DNA of 64,000 bases from NCBI GenBank assembly GCA_951804985.1, contig OX638131.1:87060349-87124348 (forward strand), read 5' to 3'. The stretch comes from Dryomyza anilis. Taxonomy: Eukaryota > Arthropoda > Insecta > Diptera > Dryomyzidae. Each line of letters starts with the position of its first letter. The first letter of the stretch is position 1. Below are positions 27,001 through 36,500 of the stretch, one piece after another. The notes under the pieces are model-generated. The model did not search any database. It was not told the origin of the DNA and was given only the letters and a program-made list of their open reading frames with translations. Both the position numbers and the translations under genes were made by a program.

Positions 27001-30000
27001 AGATTTCAACAACGTTAACATTAATTGAACGTTTTTGCAATATAGACTTTCTTTGTTGTTGCTGTGTCAACAACAAATTGACAAAAGCCTTCATTCGCCA
27101 AAAGAAAACGAAAACGATAAAAAAACTATTTGCACAGGTTGGGTACTATAGATAGACCCCATTTTGTTAACGATGCATGGAGTTGTAGTTACCTGGCGCC
27201 GTGCCACAACTGGCGGAAGTCAGTCAACATATTTTAGTTTTTGTTGTAATTGCTTGTTTGGTGAAGAGCACCACGACATTGTTGTATTTTATTGCAAGAA
27301 CTATGTATAGGCCCCACCGTTCAATTTCCGCTTTATCGAATAACGCGAAATGCTTTTTTCGTTCGACTTGACTGACAAAGACAAGCCCTTATTTTTCATG
27401 CCATCCATTGCGATTATTTGGAGTATTTTTTGTATTATATTTTTTACTTGTTTTGCTAAATATTTTTGTGCTATTTTTAGTGTTATTTTTTGTTGGTATT
27501 TTTCGATTTGTTATTTTAATAGATTAGGTAAAGCGATTTTGCTGTTTGCACAAAAATTTGTTATACACATAGAGAAGAATAATATGATATTCAAATTGGA
27601 TACATTTATGGCGCTGTTTCCGATAATGTCATCAGTTTCGCCAAATTGGCTCTCTGGTTTTTGAGATATAGCCCATTTTTAATTTCTCATTTTATTTGCT
27701 CTTCTTTTATTTTTAAAATTCCAACAAATGAAAGTAATGAAATCATCTTTTCGATATTAGACGCAGAAAACATTACGCTACAATACAAAAATTAGGTTTT
27801 ACGCGTGAACAATTTTGTTTGCGAGATATAAGCAAATGAATACCAAATTTTTCAAAATATAACACATTTTGGGTATAAAAGACGTAATTACTTAGTGAAG
27901 AAAAATGCTAAAATGCTGATTTTTTGTAAACTATTATGTAGTGCCATGTATCCGCTTTAAAACTCCATTTAAGAAAATAAATTACGACTCGTGGTTTATA
28001 AGTTATAAATACTAGTTTAAATAAAATTTAAAATTTAAATTTGCAACATTTACAAAAAAGTGCATAAAATGTTATATATTGTAAAATAAACAATTATTTT
28101 AATTATGTATTTATCTATTTTCCAGGCATCGAGTATTTAGTGGAAAACCGTTTGCTGCGTCACGATTCACAAGATGTTGCACATTTTCTGTACAAAGGCG
28201 AGGGTCTCAACAAAACGGCGATAGGTATGTGTATTAATAGATCTAGAATTTTGAAAGTTCTATAATATGAAACGAATTTTTACAATTTTACTTAATACGT
28301 ATCAAAAAAATACCTACCACTTTTAAATCTTTAAAAAAAATTTAAACAAATTTAGATAATTTATTTATATTTGCCATCTTCTTCGCACAGGTGATTATCT
28401 CGGTGAAAAAAACGATTTCAACGAAGATGTTCTTAAGTCATTTGTGGCGTTGCACGATTTTACAAATCTCATTCTAGTACAAGCTTTAAGGTAAACATAA
28501 ATTAATATTTTACACAAATTTGGAAATATATTAAACCATTTATTTTACACTCTCTGTACAGGCAATTTCTGTGGTCATTTCGACTGCCCGGCGAGGCACA
28601 GAAAATCGATCGCATGATGGAGACTTTTGCGCAACGTTATTGTCAACTGAATCCGGACATTTTCACCAACACCGATACCTGCTACGTACTCAGTTTTGCC
28701 ATTATAATGCTCAATACATCGCTGCATAATCCATCGGTAGGTTTTCAGAAATAATTTAAACACACATTTTATAAATTTATTTATATTTTGTATTTTATTT
28801 ACATTTTGTATTTTATTTTATATTATTTTATTTATATTTTCTATTTTATTTATATTTCGTTTTTTATTTTTTATTTTATATTTTGTTTTTTATGTTATAT
28901 TTTATTTATATTTATATTTTTTATTTATTTATATTTTGTATTTTATTTACATTTTGTATTTTATTTTATATTTTGCATTTTATGTTATTTTATATTTTAT
29001 TTTATATTATTTTATTTATATTTCCTATTTTGTTTTTGTATGTTATATTTAGTTTTTTTTTTACATTTTATTTATATTTATATTTTTTATTAATATTTTG
29101 TATTTTATTTACATTTTGTGTGTTATTTTATATTTTGTATTTTATTGATATTTTATATTTTGTTTTTTATTTTATATTTTGTATATTATTTATATTTTAT
29201 ATTTTGTTTTTTATTTTATATTTTGTATTTTATTTTATATTTTGTATTTTATTTTATAATTTATCTTTTGTATATTATATATTTTTTGTGTTTTATTTAT
29301 ATTTTATTTACTTTTTGTTTTTTATTTTTTATTTTATTTGTATTTTATTTTATATTTTGTATTTTATTGATATTTTATATTTTGTTTTTTATTTTATATT
29401 TTGTATATTATTTATATTTTATATTTTGTTTTTTATTTTATATTTTGTATTTTATTTTATATTTTATCTTTTGTATTTTATATATTTTTGTGTTTTATTT
29501 ATATTTTATTTACATGTTGTTTTTTTATTTTATATTTTGTGTTTTATTTTTATTTATATTTTATTTGTATTTTATATTTTGTAGTTTATTGATATTTTAT
29601 ATTTGGTTTTTTATTTTATATTTTGTATATTATTTATATTTTGTTTTTTATTTTATATTTTGTATTTTATCTTTTGTATTTTATATATTTTTTGTGTTTT
29701 ATTTATATTTTGTTTTTTATTTTTTATTTTATATTTTGTGTTTTATTTTATATTTATATTTTATTTGCATTTTGTATTTTATTGAAATTTTATATTTTAT
29801 ATTTTGTTTTTTATTTTATATTTTATATTTTTAATTTTATTTTAGATTTTTATTTTATTTATATTTTATTTACATGCATTAAAACTTCTCTCAACCATAA
29901 CAAACACAGCTAGACCTGCCTTAAATTAATTGAACTGACTTTTGTACTTTTTTTGCCCCAATTTAGATATTATTTATTTATCTTCTATGAATTCCGCCTT

Positions 30001-33000
30001 TATCTGTTTATCTTTCGCTCGCTGTTCAATTATTTGTGCATTCGTTTGGAGCAATTTTGCTACTACTGTGTGTGTTCTATAAATAGGTCAAGTTTAGCTA
30101 AGTTTACAAATAGCTATAGTAATTTATTTGGTTGTTTTGCTCGTCCCAGTGATATCAGCAACCGAAATGAAACTAATTAGCAAACTTTTAGTTTTTTTTT
30201 TTCATTTTACATTATTTATTTGTTTAATTGTAGCGCTAAAATGCTTTTGGATTTGCGTTTGTTCAGCTGTTTGTCTGTCGATCTGTTTATTTGTTTGTCT
30301 CACTGGCTGCCAGCAGCTTCCCGTTTATAGTTTTCCGCTTTGCCATGACATCTGTCTGTTCAACTAAATGTCTGCCGGTCTATTGCGGTTTTGTTTCAAA
30401 ATCTATTAAGGGCTTAGCATAGTGGGTTTTACTTTCTGTGAATTTTCATTGTATTTTTTAATAGCTTTAAAATAGATTTTAAATACATTGAACAATACAT
30501 TACCACTTAGTTTGGGTATTTTACAATTTTTGTTTTAATTTATTTCAATTTTATATATTTGGCAAATTATGTTATTTTTCCCCATATAATTATTTTGTTA
30601 TATTTATATTGAATATTTTATCAATTCTTGCTTTGTTTTCATATGTCTTTTTTTATATTTATTTATTTTTTAGTTTTTTTTTTATCGAAATTTGTGTATT
30701 ATAATATTTTATAATTTTTAATACCTATATTTTTATTTTAATTATTTTACATTTTTTTATAATAATTTTTTAATTATTTTGTTTTTGATTTTTTTTTATG
30801 TACTTTTTAAAACGTTTTTATTGGGTTGCTTTCTTGTCTGTCTGTTCGGTAGAAATTTTGTAATTGTTTTTAAACTATCTTCGCGTTGAGCTACAGACTT
30901 GAGATTTTAAATATTGCATCGAACTGGATGACAATTGTTTATTGTTTTCTTGTCTTCCGGTTCATCATGGTTTTATCGCCATGAATCGATATTGAAGACA
31001 CTTTGTAACATGAATATTTTTCATTTTAGTAATATTAGGCCTTTCGAACTCTGTCAGACGAAAATTTAACTGACATTAAGAAATAAGAAAAATTAAAAAT
31101 ATGAAATAATTTTTTTTTTAATATAAAACTTGGGTCCCCTTATAAGCAAAAGTCTACCCCCTTATGTCTAAAAAAGTAAAAAAAAAAAAATTGGCCCCTT
31201 TTGAAAAATATGGGCCCCCCTTATAAGTAAAAGGCTATCCCTTTATGACTAAAAATGTAAGAAATAAAATATAAAAATTTCTTGCCCCCTTAAAAAAATG
31301 TGGATCCCTTTTTATAAAGACTAAAAATGAAAAAATTGTCTCACCTTTAAAAAATTTTGACCCCCTTATAAGATGCCTATATACAAGATCAGAATTTTCA
31401 GCATTTCCACAATTGTATATAGAATTTACCTTCTGTTCAGATGAAACGTCACTGAACACATTAAAAACGTTTTATATAATTTTTTTTTTTTAATTTGATA
31501 ATTTTTTATATAAGGACTGGTCGAATAAAATTGTCCGTTACATATCTTCCCATAATGTGCTATTGCAAGATTCAAATTAAAAAAATTTGATCATAGTAGC
31601 TCTGAATTCAATGGCAGAAAATAATTTGTGTCAGTTATAGTCAATACAAAATTTTTTTAACGCGAAAATGTCAAACGAAGTGGAAGTGCGAGAAAATATA
31701 ATTAAAATTTTTCAAAAACAACCTAGTTGGTCTTTTAAAAAAATTGCCAAGGAGGTAGGGGCTAACCCTAAGACCATTTCTCGCGTTATCAACCGCTTTA
31801 AGGATGACCTGAGTATTGATCGGAAGAAAGGTTTTGTTAAAAAATGGCCTACATGATCGTGAAAAGTCGAAGAAGGTTGTGAATATTTTAAAGAAAGATC
31901 CAAGCATATCCGGAAGGAAATTGGCGAGAAAGGCGGATTGCTCAGAATCTTTCGTGCGCAGGACTAAGAAAGAAGCTGGGCTGAAGACGTACAAGGTCCA
32001 AAAAGTTCCGAATAGAAATGCCGTCAAGAATGAAACCGCAAAACAACGAGCTAAAAAGCTGAACCAAGATTTTTTTAAAAAATTCGATTGCTGCATAATG
32101 GACGACGAAACTTATGCTACCTGGCAGGAATTTTATACAGCCGATTCTCGAGGAAATGTCGCTGAAAAATTCAAATAAAAAAAAATGACAAAATTCCCAA
32201 AGAAATTCCTTGTTTGGCAGCCAATTTGCAGTTGTGGAAAAAGGAGGAGCTCATTCGTGACATCGGGTACAATTAATAGCGAAATATATATGAAGGAATG
32301 CTTGCAAAAGGGATTGCTTCCATTTTTACGCCAACATGAAGTGTCCACATTTTTTTGGCCTGACCTCGCTTCATGTCACAACAGAAAAACGGCCTTAGAG
32401 TGGATCCAACAAAATGCAGTGATTTTGATGCCTAGAGAAGCCAATCCACCAAAATGTCCAGAACTCAGGCCGATTGAGAGATACTGGGCTTTAGTAAAAT
32501 GGGAGATGAAGACAACAAAAAAAGTGGCCAAAGACCTTCAAGACTTTAAAAGAAAGTGGTGTTCAGCAGCTGTGAGGGTGTCGGACACTACCATTACAAC
32601 ATTAATGGAAGGGGTTCCGGAAAAATTAAAACTTTTTATTAAAAAATATTAATTTCTGTTTTTTTATATTTTTTTTTAAATCTAAAAATAATTTGCAAAA
32701 TAAAATATTTTATTCTATAAAAATTCGATTACTAGATTTCTAGATTTTTTCATTTTGTAGTGGACAATTTTATTCGACGCAGTCATTATATGTTTTATTT
32801 ATATATTTTTTTTATTTATATATTTTTTTATTTATATATTTTTTTATTTATATATTTTTTTATTTACATATTTTTCTTTATTCTTTATATTTCTTTTTTC
32901 TTTATTATTTATATATTTTTTTTTATTCTTTATATTTTTTTTTTTTTTATTATTTATATATATTTTTTTATTATTTTTGATTTATATATTTATCTTTTGT

Positions 33001-35737
33001 TTATTTTTGTATTTGTTTTTCATTTACATTTATTTTTTATTTGTTTTTCATTTACATTTATTTTTTTATTTGTTTTTTATTTTTTTATTTGTTTTTTTTT
33101 TTAATTCCTTTTTTATTTTTAATTTTTTTTTATGTATTTCTTTTATTTATATATTATTCTTTATTTTATTTTTAATTTTGTTAACCTTTTTTGATGTTTT
33201 TTTTTATATTTTTACATATATTCTATTTTTTAGTTTTTTCCTTATATTTTTTTAATTAGTTTGATTTTATTTAAATATGACTTATTTTTATATTTTATTA
33301 TATATTTTATTTTTAATTTTAGTGTATATATCTTTTTTTATATTTTTTTTTATTTACATTATTTTCTTTATTTTTTTATTTATATTTTTGTTTCTTAATT
33401 TTTCTTTATTTTTATTTATTTGTTTATTTTATTTTTTTCTTTTTTTTTTTTGTAATTTGTTTTACTTTATTGTATGATTTTTTTTATATATTTTGATATA
33501 TTGATGTTTTTTGTTTTTACTTTTATTATTTTAAATTAGTTTGATTGTTATTTATTTAATTTATTTCTTTTATAAATATTATTTAAATAAACTTTATTAT
33601 TTCATTTTATTTAAAATATAATTAAAATTGTAAATTATTTATTTTAATTAAAATATTTTTTTTTTTGTAAATCTCTCTTTGTCCAGGTCAAAGACAAACC
33701 CACCGTTGAACAGTTCATCAAGATGAATCGTGGCATCAACAACGGCGGCGATCTGCCGAGAGGTCTTCTCGAATCGCTGTACGAATCCATACGCACGGAG
33801 CCATTTAAGATACCACAGGATGATGGAAACGATTTGATGCACACATTCTTCAATCCAGACAAAGAGGGATGGCTTTGGAAACAAGGTGGAAGGTGAGTGT
33901 TTTTGAAAATGTTATTTATTTAAAAAAAAAATTATTTATAATTATTATTTTATTTTTAAACAGATATAAATCATGGAAACGGCGTTGGTTCATATTGAAC
34001 GACAATTGTTTGTATTATTTCGAATATACGACGGACAAGGAGCCACGTGGCATCATACCGTTGGAGAATATTTCGGTGAGTTTGAAAGTTTATGTTATCC
34101 ATAAACAAAAAACGGTTTTATGTTCGCTACGAAACGTAGCATTATATTATTTTAGCAAACAGTATCTCATTTTGATTTTCTCCATGAATTGACGCACATT
34201 ATTAGTTTCTCCACAAAAAGTAGCATTCAAATATTTTAGCCAAGAATATAATCACATTTTTTGTATTTTGCGCACGAAAAAAAGTTTCAAATTGTTTTAG
34301 TCACGGATAAAATTTCATTTTAATTTTCTCTACGAACCAGATATCATTTTAAAATTCTCCACAAACAGAATTATGTTAATATTTTCGCCACATGAAAGGC
34401 CTATTGAATTATTGAATTATTTTAGCAACAAAATGATCTAATATTGTTGTTCTCCACGAACAGTATCACGTTTTTTTCGCTACGAAAAGTAGCATAAATT
34501 TTTCTAGCCACAAACAGTATCACATTTTAATTATTTTTATTTTGCAATAAAAAAAAGCTTGAAATTATTTTAGCCACGAATAAAAATTAATTTTAATTTT
34601 CTCTACGAAAAACATATTATTTAAATTTTCTCCACTAACAGAATTATATGGAAGTATTGAATTATTTTAGCTTCAATCATCTCATTTCTATTTTCTACAC
34701 GAAAAGAATTATTAAATTATTTTAACAGTGAAAAGAATCAAATTTTGTTGTTCTCCACCAATAGAATCACATATTTTCTTAACAAAGAGAAACATTATTT
34801 TTTTTTTGCCACGAACAATATCACATTTTGCATGTTATCCACGAACAGTAGCATAACTGGCGAAAAATTAACGTAATGCTTAATAGGTTTTCGTAAGAAT
34901 TATCGATTGGAACAATTTGACAAATTTTTATTTTAAATTTTAACTATAGATAGAGGTACGGTTAGTTTGGTGTAATACATGGTCCTTCTTATACTAAATA
35001 AATGCATTCATTTTAAATTATTTTTTTTATTAAATATTTTTTTTCTTTTCTTTTCTTTTATTTTCTTTTCCTTTCTTTTCTTTTCTTTTCTTTTATTTTC
35101 TTTTTCTTTTATTTCATTTTATTTTTCTTTTCTTTTCTTTTTTTTCTTTTCTTTTATTTTTCTTTTATTTTTATTTTATTTTATTTTTTTTTATTCTTAT
35201 TTCTTTATTTATTATATTATTTTTTATTTTTTTTATATCTTTTTTATATTTTATTATATTTTTTTTTATATTTTTTTTATATTTTTTTTTATATTTTTTT
35301 TATTTTTGAAAAAATAAATAATTTTTATTACTTTTTTAATTATTTATTTTTATATTACTTTTTTAATTATTTATTTGTTTATTAAATTATTATTATTTTT
35401 AATTTTTTTTTTATATTTTTATAGGTACGCGAAATACACGATCGCAGCAAACCCAACTGCTTTGAGCTCTTTGCCACTGGCGGCGCTGACATCATCAAAG
35501 CTTGCAAGACTGATTCCGAGGGCAAGGTAGATACTCAAAATTTGTCCATAAAATAGATTTTTAAGTTCTTCTTTTTCCTCCCAGGTCGTTGAGGGCAAAC
35601 ACACGGTGTATCGCATGTCTGCCGCCACCAGCGAGGATCAACAGGAGTGGATCAAACGACTGACGCAGTCCATCAGTCACAATCCATTCTACGATATTCT
35701 AGTACAAAGAAAAAAGAAGGCATTGAGCAAGAGTTAG
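13884..35737 (+). CDS. step: Cytohesin-type Arf guanine nucleotide exchange factor (steppke orthologue), nine coding exons
   Basis: Cytohesins load GTP on Arf GTPases at the plasma membrane. In Drosophila, Steppke acts in insulin signalling and restrains actomyosin at embryonic furrows (family knowledge). Joining the nine exons listed below gives 2277 nt, or 758 codons plus TAG, with every junction in phase. Layout: residues 1-399 low-complexity N-terminus; 400-430 short helical linker; ~430-625 Sec7 domain, including [14 protein letters not shown] with catalytic E521 and motif 2 at ~548-566; ~627-745 PH domain; 749-758 basic tail. Mammalian cytohesins are about 400 aa, so the extra length is all in exon 1. 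The introns are 5358, 7554, 166, 71, 4950, 71, 1349 and 58 bp. The Sec7 and PH regions match human cytohesins nearly residue for residue, so the family call is secure. The gene symbol rests on a single cytohesin being expected in flies. Confidence 0.93.
15125..15420. repeat. step: Degenerate ~20-bp tandem repeat after step exon 1
   Basis: ATATGTTTGTGACAAATATA-like units recur roughly fifteen times directly downstream of the exon 1 donor, with variable spacing. It is intronic. Confidence 0.7.
15421..16602. other. step: step intron 1, left part
   Basis: AT-rich intron DNA with a slightly GC-richer patch at 15600-15790. At 16410-16550 there is a copy of the dispersed repeat also seen at 10330-11990. 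No alternative exon was recognised. Confidence 0.5.
16643..16945 (+). mobile_element. Snap-back (fold-back) MITE derived from one end of a mariner-like transposon
   Basis: Two arms of about 130 bp are near-perfect reverse complements around a short centre at ~16785-16815. Both carry the terminal AGGGTTTTTCAACA motif, GACGCTACAAAAGT, and a shared segment with CAAACGACGCCATATTTCT. In the left arm the ATG at 16755 opens [19 protein letters not shown], which resembles the first residues of mariner-type transposases of flies. The element is therefore the 5' end of a transposon joined to its own inverted copy. A third, partial terminus lies just outside at 16603-16636. Confidence 0.75.
16946..18989. 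other. step: step intron 1, middle part with GTATCT cluster
   Basis: Two more copies of the dispersed repeat (CACTTTGCGAAAGTAGTTTT at ~17109; similar at ~17780) are followed by 18470-18770, where GTATCT occurs about eight times in 300 bases. No exon was found. Confidence 0.45.
18990..22740. repeat. step: T-rich to A-rich simple-sequence block with strand switch
   Basis: The + strand is T-rich at 18990-19630, then A-rich at 19640-19735 and 20800-22740 (AAAAAAATTAAAAAAAGAAT units at 21780-22330). The switch at ~19635 is a hairpin: TTTAAAATTATTGTTTATTA is inverted as TAATAAACAATAATTTTAAA. A weaker fold occurs at 21090-21240. step exon 2 sits between these tracts. Confidence 0.8.
20439..20571 (+). 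CDS. step: step coding exon 2: helical linker and start of Sec7
   Basis: The acceptor is TTCTTTCAG and the donor is G|GTGAGT; entry phase is 0 and exit phase 1. The exon encodes residues 400-443 plus one base. It opens [17 protein letters not shown], which aligns with the end of the cytohesin coiled coil, and finishes with [12 protein letters not shown], a near-invariant stretch at the start of the Sec7 domain. Confidence 0.93.
22761..22898. mobile_element. Short inverted-repeat element (138 bp)
   Basis: The arms of ~45 bp begin AGCTGCGTTTTTTTCATAAT and end with the inverse ATTATGAAAAAAACGCAGCT, with only a few mismatches. It sits inside the A-rich DNA of step intron 2. Confidence 0.6.
22899..24564. 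other. step: step intron 2, part before transposon copy 1
   Basis: AT-rich, with a (CAT/ATC) microsatellite at 23439-23462 and a patch of ordinary composition at 23150-23790 containing short open frames with no recognisable product. Confidence 0.5.
24565..25848 (-). mobile_element. Tc1/mariner-superfamily transposon, DD37E-type, copy 1 (defective)
   Basis: A perfect 26-bp terminal inverted repeat (AGGACTGCGTCGAATAAAAT then TGTCCG; left 24565-24590, right 25823-25848) is bounded by TA on both sides, the classical target duplication. The 1284-bp element lies in step intron 2, antisense to the gene. Its transposase reads on the - strand from 25692: helix-turn-helix ([20 protein letters not shown]), second HTH ([17 protein letters not shown]), MDDETY (first Asp), PDLASCH (second Asp) and [11 protein letters not shown] (Glu). 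There are 37 residues between the second Asp and the Glu. The frame is broken at about 25530, again by a 17-bp deletion relative to copy 2 after SFVR, and once more near the A-run at ~25170. Confidence 0.9.
24701..25692 (-). pseudogene. Transposase pseudogene of copy 1
   Basis: The open pieces are 25692-25504, 25544-25362, 25278-25078, 25199-24990 and 25018-24701. Together they cover the whole length of the transposase of the sister copy, but in shifting frames. The catalytic triad residues are all still readable. The protein cannot be made as is. Confidence 0.85.
25849..28125. other. step: step intron 2, part after transposon copy 1
   Basis: Unremarkable AT-rich intron. The section 26760-27340 is more GC-balanced and could hold a regulatory element, but no motif array or exon is clear. 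Confidence 0.45.
28126..28224 (+). CDS. step: step coding exon 3: Sec7 domain
   Basis: The acceptor is TTTTCCAG and the donor is G|GTATGT, with phase 1 on both sides. Residues 444-476 include [14 protein letters not shown], a hallmark cytohesin Sec7 helix. A 7.5 kb intron precedes it and a 166-bp intron follows. Confidence 0.95.
28391..28490 (+). CDS. step: step coding exon 4: Sec7 domain
   Basis: The acceptor is CGCACAG and the donor is AG|GTAAAC (exit phase 2). Residues 477-509 read [14 protein letters not shown] and then [16 protein letters not shown], continuing the Sec7 fold without a gap. Confidence 0.95.
28562..28736 (+). CDS. step: step coding exon 5: Sec7 catalytic motifs
   Basis: The acceptor is TCTGTACAG and the donor is TCG|GTAGGT; exit phase is 0. 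Residues 511-568 contain [21 protein letters not shown]521 corresponds to the glutamic finger that displaces Mg2+ and GDP from Arf (E156 in human ARNO). Motif 2 follows as [17 protein letters not shown], which forms the Arf-binding groove. All key residues are present, so the exchange activity should be intact. Confidence 0.96.
28770..29880. repeat. step: TATTTTGTATTTTATT simple-sequence array in step intron 5
   Basis: 1.1 kb of T-rich pseudo-microsatellite built from TTTTATTTATATTTTGTATT units starts ~35 bases after the exon 5 donor. Long Phe/Tyr/Ile-rich frames in all + phases are by-products of the composition. Confidence 0.9.
29881..31512. other. step: step intron 5, between TATTTT array and transposon copy 2
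   Basis: 29880-30400 is of more ordinary composition, with short open frames of no known family. 31120-31380 repeats TTGGCCCCTTTT / GGGCCCCCTTATAAG-type segments three or four times. No gene is recognised. Confidence 0.5.
31513..32786 (+). mobile_element. Tc1/mariner-superfamily transposon, DD37E-type, copy 2 (defective)
   Basis: This is the same element as that at 24565-25848, in opposite orientation and in step intron 5. Its left end has lost one C in the inverted repeat (AGGACTGGTCG), and its right end differs by two bases. TA flanks both ends (31511-31512 and 32787-32788). The length is 1274 bp. Relative to copy 1 it has a net 21-bp deletion after MDDETY that keeps frame, and it retains the 17 bp missing from copy 1. 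Confidence 0.9.
31668..32652 (+). pseudogene. Transposase pseudogene of copy 2
   Basis: The ATG at 31668 opens [19 protein letters not shown] and the N-terminal HTH. A frameshift near 31840 moves the reading to the frame open until TAA at 32176-32178. The same frame resumes at once with [12 protein letters not shown] and runs to the stop after FIKKY at 32652. One frameshift and one nonsense codon separate it from a full frame, so it is the less damaged of the two copies. Confidence 0.85.
32789..33680. repeat. step: T-rich simple sequence in step intron 5
   Basis: TTTATATATTTTTTTATTTA-type sequence fills the end of intron 5, directly after the transposon copy and up to the exon 6 acceptor. 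No gene is present. Confidence 0.8.
33687..33892 (+). CDS. step: step coding exon 6: end of Sec7, linker and start of PH
   Basis: The acceptor is TTTGTCCAG and the donor is AG|GTGAGT (exit phase 2). Residues 569-636 include [15 protein letters not shown] (end of Sec7), the autoinhibitory linker-like [10 protein letters not shown], and the PH start [15 protein letters not shown]. The exon ends inside the PH beta1-beta2 loop right after two glycines, the spot where mammalian cytohesins vary between two and three glycines. Confidence 0.95.
33964..34075 (+). CDS. step: step coding exon 7: PH domain, phosphoinositide-binding loop
   Basis: The acceptor is AAACAG and the donor is TCG|GTGAGT; exit phase is 0. 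R637 is completed across the junction, followed by residues 638-674, [14 protein letters not shown] and [19 protein letters not shown]. The basic residues K633, K639, R643 and R644 match the inositol-phosphate contacts of GRP1/ARNO PH domains. The encoded form is diglycine (GGR), which in mammals prefers PI(3,4,5)P3. Confidence 0.95.
34080..34870. repeat. step: Degenerate minisatellite in step intron 7
   Basis: CTCCACGAACAGTATCACAT, TTTAGCCAC and TCGCTACGAAAAGTAGCAT variants recur about every 40-60 bases. The array is old and diverged, and starts just after the exon 7 donor. Confidence 0.7.
34871..35424. other. step: Rest of step intron 7: TTTTC/TTTTA simple sequence
   Basis: From 35030 to 35170 it is TTTTCTTTTC repeats, then TTTTTTATATT to the acceptor. 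The pyrimidine richness reaches the exon 8 splice site. No gene is seen. Confidence 0.7.
35425..35526 (+). CDS. step: step coding exon 8: PH domain
   Basis: The acceptor is TTTTTATAG and the donor is AAG|GTAGAT; phase is 0 on both sides. Residues 675-708 read [16 protein letters not shown] and [12 protein letters not shown], matching PH strands 5-7 of cytohesins. The following intron is only 58 bp, a normal minimum for flies. Confidence 0.94.
35585..35737 (+). CDS. step: step coding exon 9: PH C-terminal helix and polybasic tail
   Basis: The acceptor is CTCCCAG. Residues 709-758 read [18 protein letters not shown], then [17 protein letters not shown], and end [10 protein letters not shown] before TAG at 35735-35737. 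The polybasic tail is a known membrane-binding and autoinhibitory element in cytohesins. The protein ends where other family members do. Confidence 0.94.
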   Translation, partial: VVEGKHTVYRMSAATSEDQQEWIKRLTQSISHNPFYDILVQRKKKALSKS

Positions 35738-36500
35738 TATTAAACGATGACGCTATAAATGATGTTTTTTTGTGTTGCTGCCGAAATGTCTCGTCGTCGT
35801 CATTGTCGTTGAGCTGTGCTGAGCGCACAGGCGCGGCGCATGCGCAAAACGTTGATTGAAACGCGCGCTGCGCCAATTGGAAACCACAAAAGGGGGCGCA
35901 CAAGGCAATTATATGGCCAGTGGTTACTACAAAACAATGGGCAAAGCTCCTAAAGCTGCCTATAGCATGGTGTGGCATGGCAAAATATGTAGCTGCGATG
36001 CGTTATTTTTTTTGCGTTTTACCAAAGCGCCAAACATGCGCTTGGTATTTATTAAAAAAAAAAAAAAACTAGTAAAACAAAAACTCTAAATTACACTCAA
36101 CTTTTGTAATTAATTTTTATGCTTTGTCAATTTTTAATTAATTGTGCTTTTCACCCAAAATATGGCGCAGTGTGTATTTTGTTGCTGGCGGCTGCAGCGA
36201 CTGCTTTAAAGAAAAACTTAAATTTTGAAAAAAGCAAAAATGTAAAAATGTTAAAAAAAATTCTACTTTTGCTTCAAACAATTTATATAGATTTTGTTTT
36301 AGAAATTTATGCTTAACGAAAAAAAAAAAACACACACACTTGACTTAGTTATTAATTGGCAATTTTGGCGCAGCCCAGCAGCTGTCACTGCGTCCTCTGT
36401 CTTGTCTCTATTGTTGTGATATATAATTTATTTATGTTTAGCATTAAAAGTAATATTTAAAAAAACAAAAAAACGAAAAATGTCTGTTAGTTCAAATAAA
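35738..36500 (+). other. step: step 3' UTR with candidate poly(A) signal
   Basis: The GC is noticeably higher in the first 250 bases than in the introns. The first clean AATAAA is at 36495-36500, followed within 35 bases by a TGTGT-like stretch. A second AATAAA lies at 36826-36831. The end of the transcript is inferred, not seen. Confidence 0.4.

Noticed and set aside
28788..29913. Several overlapping long Phe/Tyr/Ile frames
   Set aside because: Direct by-product of the T-rich simple repeat; all three phases are open.
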